From contig NZ_CAMFJS010000009.1 in NCBI RefSeq assembly GCF_945956965.1, forward strand, positions 1 to 64,000: 64,000 nt of DNA. The letters are read 5' to 3'. Below, one piece after another: positions 17,048-26,157 of the stretch; position 1 is the first letter of the stretch, and each line of letters starts with the position of its first letter. The notes under the pieces were generated by a model that did not search any database, was not told where the DNA came from, and was given only the letters and a program-made list of their open reading frames with translations. A program made the position numbers and the translations under genes. The stretch is from an uncultured Roseateles sp. (GTDB lineage: Bacteria; Pseudomonadota; Gammaproteobacteria; Burkholderiales; Burkholderiaceae_C).

Positions 17048-17952
17048 GTTCCGCGCCGCTACCCGCCAGCATTGACGACACCGCGGCCGCGCTGCGCGCG
17101 CAGGGCTATGTGGCCCAGCGCGCGCTGGCCACCGCCACCTTCTTGGCCTTGCGCCTGCAGCGCCCGCTGTTTCTGGAAGGCGAGCCCGGCACCGGCAAGA
17201 CCGAAATCGCCAAGACCCTGGCGGCCATGCTAGGCCGGCCGCTGATTCGCCTGCAGTGCTACGAGGGGCTGGACTTGGCTGGCGCCGCCTACGAGTGGAA
17301 CTACGCCCGCCAGATGCTGGAGATCAAGCTGGCCGAGGGCCAGGCCTCGCGGGAGGAGCTGAGCCGCGATCTGTTCGCGCCGCGCTTCCTCATCAAGCGC
17401 GCCTTGCTGCAGGCGATTGACCCGGCCAATGCGGTGGCACCGGTGCTGCTGATCGACGAGTTGGACCGTGCCGACGAACCCTTCGAAGCCTTTTTGCTGG
17501 AGGTGCTGAGCGACTTTCAGATCACCATCCCCGAGCTGGGCCTCATCAAGGCCCTAACGCCGCCCATCGTCGTCATCACCTCCAACCGCACGCGGGAGAT
17601 TCACGACGCCGTCAAGCGCCGCTGCCTCTATCACTGGGTGGACTTCCCCGATGCGGCCACCGAGCTGGAGATCTTGCGCCTGCGCGTCCCCGAGGCGCCC
17701 GCCGCGCTGGCGCGCCAGATCGTCGCCTTCATCCAGGGCCTGCGCCGTCTGGATTTGTACAAGCTGCCCGGCGTGGCCGAAACCATCGAGTGGTCGCGTG
17801 CGCTGCTGGAGTTGAACGCCCTGGTGCTGGACCCCGCCACCTTGCACGACACCTTGGGCGTGCTGCTCAAGTACCAAGACGACATCGCCCGCGTGCAGGG
17901 CTCCGAGGCTGCGCGGCTGCTGGAGCAGTTGCGGGTGGCTGAGGGTGGGTGA
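17044..17952 (+). CDS. coxD: MoxR-type AAA+ ATPase (CoxD-like)
   Basis: The 302-aa protein begins with GTG overlapping the coxM stop (GTGA). Walker A GEPGTGKT is at residues 46-53, Walker B LLIDELDRADEPFEAFLLE follows near 139, and sensor 1 is in VVITSNRTREIHDA. CoxD-type MoxR chaperones work with the VWA protein CoxE to build the active site of Mo-hydroxylases. It is followed by coxE after 9 nt. Confidence 0.9.
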   Translation: MSSAPLPASIDDTAAALRAQGYVAQRALATATFLALRLQRPLFLEGEPGTGKTEIAKTLAAMLGRPLIRLQCYEGLDLAGAAYEWNYARQMLEIKLAEGQASREELSRDLFAPRFLIKRALLQAIDPANAVAPVLLIDELDRADEPFEAFLLEVLSDFQITIPELGLIKALTPPIVVITSNRTREIHDAVKRRCLYHWVDFPDAATELEILRLRVPEAPAALARQIVAFIQGLRRLDLYKLPGVAETIEWSRALLELNALVLDPATLHDTLGVLLKYQDDIARVQGSEAARLLEQLRVAEGG

Positions 17953-17961
17953 GCTTGTGTG

Positions 17962-19272
17962 ATGGCGCCTGAACCTGCTGAGGCTGAAGGTTATTTGGCC
18001 CAGAACGTCATGCACTTCGCCCGCGTGCTGCGCCAGGCCGGCATGGCGGTGGGCAGCGACCGCGTCTTGCTGAGCTTGCAGGCCTTGCAGCTCGCAGGGC
18101 TGGAATCACGCCAAGACTTTCACGCCACCCTGGCCGCCTGCCTGATCGACCGGGCCGAGCACCGGCCCCTGTTCGACCAAGCCTTTGCCATCTTCTGGCG
18201 CGACCCCGATCTGCTCGGCCGCATCATGCGCATGCTCTTGCCGCAAGCCCAGGCCAATCCAGGTCTATCGCGCACGCCGGCCCTGCCGGAGAACCGGCGC
18301 CTGGCCCAGGCCCTGTTCCCGCATGCGCCCGGCCCGCAGGCCAAGTTGCCCGAACCTGAGCAGCAGATTGAAATCGACGCCCGTTTGAGTTGGAGTGCGC
18401 GCGAAGTGCTGCGCCAGCAAGACTTCGACACCATGACGGCGCAAGAGTGGATCGCCGCCAAGCGCTTGCTGGCGCAGCTGCAAGGCAGCTGGCTGCTTGA
18501 AGCCCGCCCGACCCGCCGCTGGGCCAGCGCCGCGCGCGGCCGCCTGGACTGGCGCGGCAGCCTGCGCGCCCAGGCGCGTGGCGAGCACCAGGCCCTGCCG
18601 CGCCAGGCGCGCAAGGAAAAGGTGGCGCCGCTGCTGATCTTGGCCGACATCTCCGGCTCCATGGGCCGCTACTCGCGCATGCTTTTGCATCTGGCCCATG
18701 GCCTGGCCAACCCCGTGCCGCGCAGCAATAGCCGCGCGCCCAAGGTTGAGAGCTTTGTCTTCGGTACACGCCTCACGCCCATCACCCGCTTGCTCAAGCA
18801 GCGCGACCCCGACCTGGCCGTGGCGGCGGTATCGCGCCAGGTGCAAGACTGGTCTGGCGGCACCCGCATCAGCGCCTGCCTGCAAGAGTTCAACCGCCGC
18901 TGGGCCCGCCGCCTGCTGCACAGCGACAGCACCGTGCTGCTGATCACCGACGGGCTGGAGCAGGGCAGCGAGGATGATCCGCGCTGCGCCGCCCTGGCCT
19001 TTGAAGCCGAGCGCCTGCGCCTGAGCTGCCGCCGCCTGGTCTGGTTGAATCCGCTGTTACGTTTTGATGGCTTCGAGCCCAAGGCCGCTGGGGTGCGCGC
19101 CCTGCTGCCCGAGGTCAGCCTACATCTGCCGGCGCACAATCTGGCCAGCTTGGAAGTGCTAGCGCAGCGCCTGTCGCAGCCTTATGCCAGCGGCAATCAA
19201 AGCGCCCGCACAAGCGCCAGATCGAACACGTCCTCATCCTTCTCGACACAGTCATCACCATCACAACCATGA
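17962..19272 (+). CDS. coxE: VWA-domain protein (CoxE-like)
   Basis: I take ATG 17962; a GTG one codon earlier is possible. The C-terminal half contains a von Willebrand A domain with the MIDAS start ILADISGSM near residue 229 and LLITDGLEQG. The partner of MoxR-type CoxD in maturing Mo-hydroxylases. The last 25 or so residues are Ser/Thr/Gln-rich and low complexity, possibly an extended reading frame over the coxG start, which it overlaps (ATGA). Confidence 0.88.
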   Translation: MAPEPAEAEGYLAQNVMHFARVLRQAGMAVGSDRVLLSLQALQLAGLESRQDFHATLAACLIDRAEHRPLFDQAFAIFWRDPDLLGRIMRMLLPQAQANPGLSRTPALPENRRLAQALFPHAPGPQAKLPEPEQQIEIDARLSWSAREVLRQQDFDTMTAQEWIAAKRLLAQLQGSWLLEARPTRRWASAARGRLDWRGSLRAQARGEHQALPRQARKEKVAPLLILADISGSMGRYSRMLLHLAHGLANPVPRSNSRAPKVESFVFGTRLTPITRLLKQRDPDLAVAAVSRQVQDWSGGTRISACLQEFNRRWARRLLHSDSTVLLITDGLEQGSEDDPRCAALAFEAERLRLSCRRLVWLNPLLRFDGFEPKAAGVRALLPEVSLHLPAHNLASLEVLAQRLSQPYASGNQSARTSARSNTSSSFSTQSSPSQP

Positions 19273-19838
19273 ACCTCACCGGCCAAGAAACCCTGCCCGT
19301 CTCGCAAGCCCAAGCCTGGGAGGCGCTGAACGACGCCGCCCTGCTGCAAGCCAGCATCACTGGCTGCGAGAGCCTCACGCTGATCGGCGAGCACGAGTTC
19401 GAGGCCTTGATGACCGTGGCCATCGGCCCGGTCAAGGCCAAGTTCAAGGGCAAACTGAAGCTCTCAGACCTGCAGCCACCCAGCAGCTACCACCTCGCCT
19501 TCGAAGGCAGCGGCGGCGCCGCCGGCCACGGCAAAGGCACAGCCCAGGTCCGGCTCGAACCCGTGAGCCCCAACGAAACGACGCTGCACTACGACGTGCA
19601 AGCCAGCGTCGGCGGCAAGATCGCGCAAATCGGCTCCCGCCTGGTGGATATGGCCGCGCAGAAGATGGCCGGCGACTTCTTCTCCGCTTTCAATACCGCT
19701 TTGCAAGCCCGTTATGCGGTGGCGCCGGCGCTTGTTGAATCTTCGGCTGATGAGGTAGCACCGAAGAAGAGCTGGTTTCAGCGGCTGCTGGATTGGTATT
19801 TGGGGTGGCTGGGGCGGGTGTTTACGGGGAAGGTGTGA
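19269..19838 (+). CDS. coxG: CoxG-family SRPBCC protein
   Basis: The 189-aa protein matches the CoxG family (subunit G of CO dehydrogenase clusters): residues 1-150 form an SRPBCC-type domain (WEALNDAALLQASITGCESL, then GGKIAQIGSRLVDMAAQKMAGDFFSAF) and the C-terminus is a short amphipathic/hydrophobic tail (WFQRLLDWYLGWLGRVFTG) that could anchor it and the enzyme to the membrane. It is the last gene of coxSLMDEG. Confidence 0.9.
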   Translation: MNLTGQETLPVSQAQAWEALNDAALLQASITGCESLTLIGEHEFEALMTVAIGPVKAKFKGKLKLSDLQPPSSYHLAFEGSGGAAGHGKGTAQVRLEPVSPNETTLHYDVQASVGGKIAQIGSRLVDMAAQKMAGDFFSAFNTALQARYAVAPALVESSADEVAPKKSWFQRLLDWYLGWLGRVFTGKV

Positions 19839-20217
19839 GCCGGCGGCGGATGCGTTTGCTCAGTTGGTCCAGCAGTGCCCCTGCCTTCAGGGTCGGCAGG
19901 ATTTCCCGGAAAGCCTTAGGCGCGAATTGCGCAGGGAGTTGTCGAGGCGGAAAAACAAGCCTTCAAGATGGCGACCTCACTTGGCTGCCGAGTCTCGGAG
20001 AAGCAATCTTGAGGCAGTCGCTGAATTTTTCAGAAATTGAATGCTGTAAAAATACAGCCGATCTGGCGATCTATGTCGCTAGATCAGTTGCTTCCGACGT
20101 GAGCCCTCGCCATACAGCATGCTGCTGATTTTGGGCGTGCGAGTTGTCGCCAGGGAACACCTTAGACCCGGCAGTTGTGCTGTCGTAATCATTTCAAAAT
20201 TTGTAGGAAAGTTGAGC
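19839..20217. other. Intergenic stretch with two hairpins and a possible coding remnant
   Basis: This is 379 nt without a supported gene. On the minus strand, about 19845-19975 reads as 45 codons of protein-like composition (…LPAQFAPKAFREILPTLKAGA) closed by a stop at the upstream end, perhaps a decayed gene end. From about 20000 the base composition becomes A+T-rich. Two adjacent hairpins occur: GCTGTA/TACAGC (20043-20058) and a 10-bp stem GATCTGGCGA/TCGCTAGATC with one G-U pair (20060-20085). Confidence 0.4.
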
Positions 20218-20556
20218 ATGAATCGATTCATTTCGTTGACCTTGTCAGTTGTGGCCCTAGTGGCAATCCAGGGTTGTGCAACCAAAACATACGGGCGCCA
20301 AGGCTCTCTGACAGACTACGAGAAGGAATCAATGTCTTGCCGGGAGATCGATCTTGACTTGGCGAAAACTCGAGGATTTATCGATCATGTAAACAAGGAA
20401 AGTGAGTTCAGCGGTAAGGATGTTCTTGCGTTTCTCGGAGATTTCGGTATCGGCAACAGCATGGAGAAGAGTGCCGCTCTCGAAAGCGCGAATGCTCGCA
20501 TCGCCCGACTCAGCGAGCTGAAGCGCACTAAACAGTGCCCAGCAAGTCCTGTCTAA
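20218..20556 (+). CDS. Small lipoprotein, unknown function
   Basis: I start at ATG 20218, with GGAAAG upstream and a compact signal peptide ending in a lipobox (VAIQGC, lipidated Cys at about 20). The 112-aa product continues LTDYEKESMSCREIDLDLAKTR and DVLAFLGDFGIGNSMEK, a pattern I have seen in small uncharacterised proteobacterial lipoproteins. The gene is clearly A+T-richer than its neighbours, suggesting transfer or a different selection history. It ends 46 nt before a strong terminator. Confidence 0.75.
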   Translation: MNRFISLTLSVVALVAIQGCATKTYGRQGSLTDYEKESMSCREIDLDLAKTRGFIDHVNKESEFSGKDVLAFLGDFGIGNSMEKSAALESANARIARLSELKRTKQCPASPV

Positions 20557-20602
20557 CCCGACGACCAGGACATCAGAGCATCTCAAGCTCAACTAGCACG
20601 AC

Positions 20603-20623
20603 AAGACCCTTCGGGGTCTTTTT
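20603..20623 (+). terminator. Rho-independent terminator after the small lipoprotein gene
   Basis: AAGACCC-TTCG-GGGTCTT with a stable UUCG-type loop is followed by TTT. It ends the transcript of the gene at 20218-20556. Confidence 0.9.
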
Positions 20624-20963
20624 CATTTCCAGACCAGCATTCTGAAAACAGTGGCATCGCAATGAAAAGCTGCCTGAACGGCAACAAGCGGGCTTGGCGC
20701 TGAGCGTGCCGTAGCGATTGAGCGCCTGGCCGCCCAACTTGCATTTCCATGCCCCGGAATTTCTGCAAATTCAGCTGAGGCCGGATGAGGCGAATGACCG
20801 CAATTCCTCTGTTGGCCGCGCTTGGGATGCATGGCGAGTGATCTGGTGTTGGGTGTCGCCCGTTTCTCCTTCAGCTTTGTTTCAGATCACCACGTCACTT
20901 TGCCCGCCTTGCTATCCTCACCTCAGGCTTCGACACCCAGCCCGCTGATGTGAGGACCGCAAG
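20624..20963. other. Gene-free stretch before the ferric-reductase-like gene
   Basis: There are 340 nt without a recognisable gene or RNA. A minus-strand open frame (20623-20832) has no family resemblance and no ribosome site. A promoter for the gene at 20964 presumably lies in the last 100 nt, but no clear -35/-10 pair was seen. Confidence 0.3.
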
Positions 20964-22346
20964 ATGATGGTGATGATGAGAGCTTCGACCACCTGGCTGG
21001 TGCTGCTGGTCTTGCTGGCCTTCGCATGGCTGGGTTTGCCAGCATGGCCTGCGGACGGTACGCCGGACTTGCAGCGCTGGATGGTCTATCTGGATGGGCT
21101 TTATCTCAGCGGCTATCTGGCCATCGGTTTGATGTCCGTGGCGATGGTGCTGGCTTTGCGCATGCCTTGGCTGGAGCGCGGGGTCGGCGGGCTGGACCGG
21201 GCTTATCGGCTGCATAAAAGCCTGGCGCAGTGGGGTATCGGCTTGGCGCTGTTCCATTACGGATTGCGCTTGGTGGTCAAGGAGTTGCGCGGCAGTGGGC
21301 TGATGGTCAAGCCCAAGGGCTTGGCCAGCCAAGCGGTGGAGGCTTTGCGGCCGTTTCATGGCACGGCCAAGGATTGGGCGGAATGGGCGCTCTATCTGGC
21401 GGTGGCGCTGGTGGTGGTGGCTTTGTGGCGGCGCGTGCCTTACCGCTGGTTTGCGCGCCTGCATCGGCTGCTGCCGGCGACTTACTTGGTGATGGTCTAT
21501 CACAGCGTGGTGTTCTTGCCGCAGGGCTATTGGCAGGGGGTGGGCTGGCCGGCGGCCGGGCTGATCATGGCCTTGATGCTGTTTGGCAGCGTGGCGGCTT
21601 TGATGTCTTTGTTCGGCCGTGTGGGCCTGCGCCGGCGTGTGGCGGGTGAGGTGCTGGAGGTGAAGCAACTGGCACTGGATGTGCTGGAGTTGCGCCTGAA
21701 GCTGGCGCCCGGCTGGCCCGGCCATGAAAGCGGCCAGTTCGGCCTGGCCACCTTTGATAGCCGCGAAGGCGCGCACCCCTTCACGATTGCGTCGAGTTGG
21801 AAGGGCGATGGCGAACTGCGCTTTGCCATCAAGGCCTTGGGGGACTACACCCGCAATTTGCCCACGCTGCTGAAGGCGGGCGATGCGGCTTGGGTGGAAG
21901 GGCCTTATGGGCGCTTTGTGTTTGCAGACGGCAAGCCGCGCCAGATCTGGGTGGGCGGCGGCATTGGCATGACGCCCTTTCTGGCGCGCATGCAGGAGCT
22001 GGCTCAGCTGCGCGAGGAAGCATCATCCGCTTCGCCCACAGCTGAGGCGCCCGCGCTGCTGGCGCAGCAAGTGGATCTTTTCTACTGCACCCGCAAGGGC
22101 GACCCCGACATCACGCGGCGCATTGCGGAGCTGGCCGCTGCGGCAGGCGTCAATTTGCATGTGCTGGAGTCCACCACGCAGGGGCAGCTGAGTGTGGAGC
22201 GTTTGATGGCCATGTCACCGCAGTGGCGCGAGGCCAGCCTTTGGTTCTGCGGCCCGGCGCGCTTCGGCCAGGCTTTGCGCGAGGGCTTGCTGGCTGGGGG
22301 CTTGGCGGCTGGCGACTTTCATCAAGAAGCGTTTGAGTTCCGCTGA
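20964..22346 (+). CDS. Ferric reductase-like transmembrane flavoprotein
   Basis: The 460-aa protein combines an N-terminal membrane part with about six helices (residues 10-215), carrying haem-ligand-type histidines (RLHKSLAQWGIGLALFHYG and LHRLLPATYLVMVYHSVVF), with a cytosolic ferredoxin-reductase module: FAD motif HPFTIASS near residue 271 and NAD(P) motif WVGGGIGMTPFLARM near 331. It fits the NOX/FRE family that moves electrons from NAD(P)H across the inner membrane. Acceptor (Fe3+, quinone or other) is unknown. GAGGA lies 8 nt upstream of the start. Confidence 0.82.
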   Translation: MMVMMRASTTWLVLLVLLAFAWLGLPAWPADGTPDLQRWMVYLDGLYLSGYLAIGLMSVAMVLALRMPWLERGVGGLDRAYRLHKSLAQWGIGLALFHYGLRLVVKELRGSGLMVKPKGLASQAVEALRPFHGTAKDWAEWALYLAVALVVVALWRRVPYRWFARLHRLLPATYLVMVYHSVVFLPQGYWQGVGWPAAGLIMALMLFGSVAALMSLFGRVGLRRRVAGEVLEVKQLALDVLELRLKLAPGWPGHESGQFGLATFDSREGAHPFTIASSWKGDGELRFAIKALGDYTRNLPTLLKAGDAAWVEGPYGRFVFADGKPRQIWVGGGIGMTPFLARMQELAQLREEASSASPTAEAPALLAQQVDLFYCTRKGDPDITRRIAELAAAAGVNLHVLESTTQGQLSVERLMAMSPQWREASLWFCGPARFGQALREGLLAGGLAAGDFHQEAFEFR

Positions 22347-22372
22347 GCCGGGCTGCAGGCCATGCGCCTGCG

Positions 22373-23335
22373 TCAGGGCTGTTCTGCTCGCAACTGTTCC
22401 CGCAGAAAGCTGAGCATGGCGGTGCGGGACTGCGCAAAGGCCTCGGGTTGGCCGCCCACATGCACGCCAGCGCCCGGCTTGACGCCGTTGGGCACATCGG
22501 CCCGCACGCGCACCGGGGCCTTGGCATCAAAGCCGTGGAAGGCGCCGGGGTAGGCGATGAATTGGGGCTTGATGGCGACGGCGTCGTTCTTTTCGCTGCT
22601 CGCGCCGCTGGACTTCACCTGGGCCTGTTGGGCCAAGGCCTCGCAAGGTGCGGCAGCGGTCCAGTCGTCGGCCGCGCCGGTCAGCATCAGCAGTGGGGCG
22701 CTTGGTGCATAACCCCGTTTGAGATCGGCTTCGCAGCCGGGGTAAAACGCCACCGCTGCGCGCGGGCGCAGCGCGGCGGCTTTGACTTCCGCGTGGTTCA
22801 GATTGGTGCTGGCCAGCACGGTGCTGCCGCCGTTGGACCAGCCCAGCAGGGCCAGGCGCTTGCCATCCACATCGGGCCGCGCGGCCAGCCATTGCAGGGC
22901 GCCCAAGGTGTCGCGGCGGCGTTCGGTCATGGTGATGGCGCGGCTGCCGATTCTTTGTGTGCAGAGCTCGCGCTCACCGCGTGGTGTCAGGGAGTCCAGC
23001 ACCAGCACATGCCAGCCTTGCTCATTGAGCGTCTTGCTGTAGTCCTGCATGCGCTCAGACAAAACTCCGCCGTGCCCGTAGGCACCGCCGCAGCCGTGCA
23101 AAAGCACGATGGCCGGCGCGCGGGATGAAGAAGTGCCTGCCGCCGGGAACCAATGGCCCAGTAGCGGGATGGCCTGGCCGGCGCGCAGGTCGAGGCTGGG
23201 CACTTGCACCTTTTCAGGCGTGGTGCCGCTCGCGGCCGCAGCAAGTCCGCCTGTGAGGCCCAGGCAGCCGGCCATCAAGGCGCGCAAAACGAAAGACTTG
23301 GCAAGTCCTGCTGTGGTGCTGTGCGTCGGATTCAT
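22373..23335 (-). CDS. Secreted alpha/beta hydrolase, dienelactone hydrolase-like
   Basis: The 320-aa protein has an N-terminal signal peptide (hydrophobic core about residues 16-34). The alpha/beta-hydrolase fold is shown by the oxyanion region VLLHGCGG, the nucleophile elbow LGWSNGGS, an acid region LTGAADDWT and the catalytic His in YPGAFHGFDA. The HGFD ending is typical of dienelactone hydrolase relatives. Substrate is unknown. It is convergent to the ferric-reductase-like gene. Confidence 0.82.
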   Translation of the reverse strand: MNPTHSTTAGLAKSFVLRALMAGCLGLTGGLAAAASGTTPEKVQVPSLDLRAGQAIPLLGHWFPAAGTSSSRAPAIVLLHGCGGAYGHGGVLSERMQDYSKTLNEQGWHVLVLDSLTPRGERELCTQRIGSRAITMTERRRDTLGALQWLAARPDVDGKRLALLGWSNGGSTVLASTNLNHAEVKAAALRPRAAVAFYPGCEADLKRGYAPSAPLLMLTGAADDWTAAAPCEALAQQAQVKSSGASSEKNDAVAIKPQFIAYPGAFHGFDAKAPVRVRADVPNGVKPGAGVHVGGQPEAFAQSRTAMLSFLREQLRAEQP

Positions 23336-23428
23336 GGACGAGATTGTGGCGCGACAAGATGACGCGAAGCCGCCCTAGACTGAAACGCGAATTGCCACAC
23401 CGCCGCCGCCCTGCTACACCTGCGGCCC

Positions 23429-23815
23429 ATGCAACGCTTCTTTGACACCACCTTCCGCCCCTTCTTCTTGCTGACCGGCGCCATCACCGCCGGCGCGGCC
23501 GGCCTGCTGTTTTTGCCGGCCTGGACGCTGAAGATGATTTTTCAGCTGGACTATGTGCCGGCCTACACCGTGCTGGCCCAGCACTGGGGGGCGATGGTGG
23601 GCTTGGTGGGGCTGGGGATGATTCTTGCGGCGCTGCGCAGCGAGTGGCGCACGCCCATCCTGATCTTCGTTGGCCTGGAGAAGGCCTGCCTGGTGCTGCT
23701 GGTGCTGATGAACTGGGGCCAGCCGGCGGCGGCCGGTTTTGTGGGTGGGGCGTTGATGGATGTGCTGGTGTCGCTCTACATCCTGGGCTATTTTTGGGCG
23801 CAGCGTAAGGTTTGA
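23429..23815 (+). CDS. Small membrane protein, unknown function
   Basis: The 128-aa protein has four predicted hydrophobic segments (about residues 10-30, 45-67, 75-92, 100-120), with the N-terminal RFFDTTFRPFF and short loops. I do not recognise the family. The start follows the divergent hydrolase by 94 nt. Confidence 0.65.
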   Translation: MQRFFDTTFRPFFLLTGAITAGAAGLLFLPAWTLKMIFQLDYVPAYTVLAQHWGAMVGLVGLGMILAALRSEWRTPILIFVGLEKACLVLLVLMNWGQPAAAGFVGGALMDVLVSLYILGYFWAQRKV

Positions 23816-23954
23816 GGCCTTCTTGTGGCCCGCCGTTCATCGGCGTGGCTGGCGATGAGTCGGCGCTGCTGTTGATTCGTCGGCTGGGTGCCGGTGCGGT
23901 GGCTGGGCCTGCTTAAGGTAGCGCCCATCAAGCCACTCAAAGCCGGATCCCAGC

Positions 23955-24581
23955 ATGTCAAGCGCCGTTCAAACCCAAGCAGTCCTGTCTCTTGATGCCC
24001 AGCGCGAGGCGTTCGCGCGCCGCCGCTTTCTGGCCATGCCGCTGGCGGGGTTGATCGCCTGGAGCGTGATCGGCCTGGTGGGCAGCGTGGCCTCTTTGTA
24101 TGTGTCGGTGCTCACGCTGTATGCGGCCACCGGCTCCATCGTTTATCTGGGCATGTTGCTGTCGCGGTTGACGGGTGAGAACCTGATGGACAAGCGCCGG
24201 CCCAGGAATGAGTTCGACAAGCTCTTCATGCTGACCGTGGCCATGGCCTTGCTGGTCTATGCCATCGCCCTGCCATTTGCCGCGCAGGATTACAGCTCCT
24301 TGCCTATGAGCGTGGGCATCTTGACCGGGCTGATGTGGCTGCCGGTGTCCTGGTTCATCCAGCATTGGATTGGCATCGCGCATGGCGTGGCACGCACCGT
24401 CTTGGTGCTGGGCGCTTGGTATGCCTTCCCGGATCAGCGCTTTGTGATCATCCCGACCGTCATCGTGGCGCTCTATGCGGTGGTGATCCTGGTGCTGGAG
24501 CGGCGCTGGCGCGCTTTGCAGGCGGCGGAAAAGGGCGAGCAAGAAAAGCCCCTGCCGACTACAATTGCGGGCTTGGCTTGA
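23955..24581 (+). CDS. Membrane protein, unknown function
   Basis: The 208-aa protein has five or six hydrophobic segments and a conserved-looking cytoplasmic loop GENLMDKRRPRNEFDKLF. It ends in a charged tail (RRWRALQAAEKGEQEK). No family is recognised. It runs in the same direction as its neighbours but with gaps of over 130 nt on both sides. Confidence 0.65.
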   Translation: MSSAVQTQAVLSLDAQREAFARRRFLAMPLAGLIAWSVIGLVGSVASLYVSVLTLYAATGSIVYLGMLLSRLTGENLMDKRRPRNEFDKLFMLTVAMALLVYAIALPFAAQDYSSLPMSVGILTGLMWLPVSWFIQHWIGIAHGVARTVLVLGAWYAFPDQRFVIIPTVIVALYAVVILVLERRWRALQAAEKGEQEKPLPTTIAGLA

Positions 24582-24714
24582 GATTCACCGCGAGGTGAGC
24601 CCGTCCAGGGCCAAGGCCCCGGGCACTTGTTTCCAGCCTCCCTTTTGTTGTTCGTCCATGCACCGTGCTGCCTTGCTTTGGCGAGGAACCGGTGCATTTG
24701 CTCTTTCTTGGCCC

Positions 24715-25845
24715 ATGAGTTTCCTTGTCCAGAAATCTCGGCGTCGCTTGCTGCATGTTGATGCCTTGAAGGCGGTGGCTGCGCAAGCCATCGTGCTGCA
24801 TCACCTGTCGGCCTATGGCCCGATTGCCCACGCCGTGGAGGCGTGGCTGCCGCATCTGATGTCGGTGCTTTATCAATACGGCCGCTTGGCGGTGCAGGTA
24901 TTTCTGGTGGTGGGGGGCTTCTTGAGCGCGCGGGGCTTGTCGGCCACGGGTCAGGCCTTGCAGGGCGCCGTGCCCGAGCTGTTGTGGAAGCGCTATCTGC
25001 GCCTGGCTTTGCCCTTCATGGCGGCGGTGTTCCTGACCCTGGCCTGCTCGCTGCTGGTGGAGCCCTGGCTGCAAGAGTTGACGCCCACCTCGGTGAGCCT
25101 GCCGCAGCTGCTGGCGCATGGCCTGTTGATGCAGGACCTACTGGGATTTGAATCGCTGACCGTGGGCGCCTGGTATGTGGCCATGGACCTGCAATTGTTC
25201 GCCATGCTGGTGGGCTTGATGTGGCTGGCGCGCCGGCTGCAGCCCGCACGCGGCCTGGGTCAGGTGCGGCGCTGGCTGCGCATGGTGATGGCGCCGGCCT
25301 TGGTCTTGCTGCTGTGCCTGGCCTCGCTGTTTGTGTTCAACCGCGATGAGCAACTGGACATCTGGGCCCTGTATTTCTTCGGCTCTTACGGCCTGGGCGC
25401 CCTGGTGCATTGGCTGGGCCTGAGCCCGCAGCGCCGCTTGGGCCTGTGGCTGCTGACGGCCCTGGTGCTGGGTGCTTTGGCGGTGGAATTCCGCGAGCGC
25501 ATCGCGCTGGCCCTGGTGACGGCCCTGGCGCTGGCCTGGTGGCAGGCACGCCATGACCAAGCGCCCGAGCAGCAGCCCTTGATCCGCTCGCCGCGCCTGG
25601 CGCATTGGGTGGCTCAGCTGGGCACGCATTCTTACGCGCTGTTCCTGATCCATTTCCCGGTCTGCTTGCTGCTCAACGCGGTGTTTGAGCATCAGGACAT
25701 GGCCGGTGGCGCCTCCGGCATCGTCATGATGCTGGCGGCCTGGGGCTTGAGCAATCTGGCTGCCCTGGCCTTTTACCGCTGGGTGGAAGTGCCCAGCGGG
25801 CGGCTGCAGCTGGGCAGTTTGCTGCCTCGGCTCTTGCGGGCCTGA
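24715..25845 (+). CDS. Acyltransferase 3 family membrane protein
   Basis: I start at ATG 24715; an earlier in-frame ATG (24565) would add 50 unusual residues overlapping the previous gene. The 376-aa product has about ten hydrophobic segments, the N-terminal histidine in VLHHLSAYGP and the VGGFLSARG motif typical of acyltransferase 3/OafA proteins, which O-acylate sugars or lipids at the inner membrane. The DHQ-type context that would name a substrate is absent. Confidence 0.75.
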   Translation: MSFLVQKSRRRLLHVDALKAVAAQAIVLHHLSAYGPIAHAVEAWLPHLMSVLYQYGRLAVQVFLVVGGFLSARGLSATGQALQGAVPELLWKRYLRLALPFMAAVFLTLACSLLVEPWLQELTPTSVSLPQLLAHGLLMQDLLGFESLTVGAWYVAMDLQLFAMLVGLMWLARRLQPARGLGQVRRWLRMVMAPALVLLLCLASLFVFNRDEQLDIWALYFFGSYGLGALVHWLGLSPQRRLGLWLLTALVLGALAVEFRERIALALVTALALAWWQARHDQAPEQQPLIRSPRLAHWVAQLGTHSYALFLIHFPVCLLLNAVFEHQDMAGGASGIVMMLAAWGLSNLAALAFYRWVEVPSGRLQLGSLLPRLLRA

Positions 25846-25884
25846 TCGGCGCCTAATTTGTGCGCCTAATCTGCCCATAGTCCC

Positions 25885-26085
25885 TCAGGACTTGTCTTTG
25901 AGCGAGCAGGTGCTCAGGCCGAAAGGCAGGTAGGCCGGGCAAAAGCGGAAGACGCCGGTGAACAGCGGCACGATGCCGATATAGCCCCAGGCACCCACGG
26001 TGCCACTGGCCGCCAGGCCCAGCAGTGCCAAGCCGGCGACGATACGGAAGATGCGGTCGGCGGAACCGACATTGACTTTGAACAT
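25885..26085 (-). CDS. DUF2892 family small membrane protein
   Basis: I start at 26085, with AGGAG 6 nt upstream; the frame stays open to 26157 but that part overlaps the regulator stop. The 66-aa product begins MFKVNVGSADRIFRIVAG and has two hydrophobic helices with the CPAYLPFGLSTC ending of DUF2892 proteins (also found fused to rhodanese in YgaP). It follows the Crp-type regulator by 72 nt, a pairing often seen in betaproteobacteria. Confidence 0.85.
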   Translation of the reverse strand: MFKVNVGSADRIFRIVAGLALLGLAASGTVGAWGYIGIVPLFTGVFRFCPAYLPFGLSTCSLKDKS

Positions 26086-26157
26086 GCTGAACTCCTGAGT
26101 GGGTTGGAATGCCTCACTGTCGCCGCCGCAGCCCGGCGCGTCTGTGACCTGGGTCAC

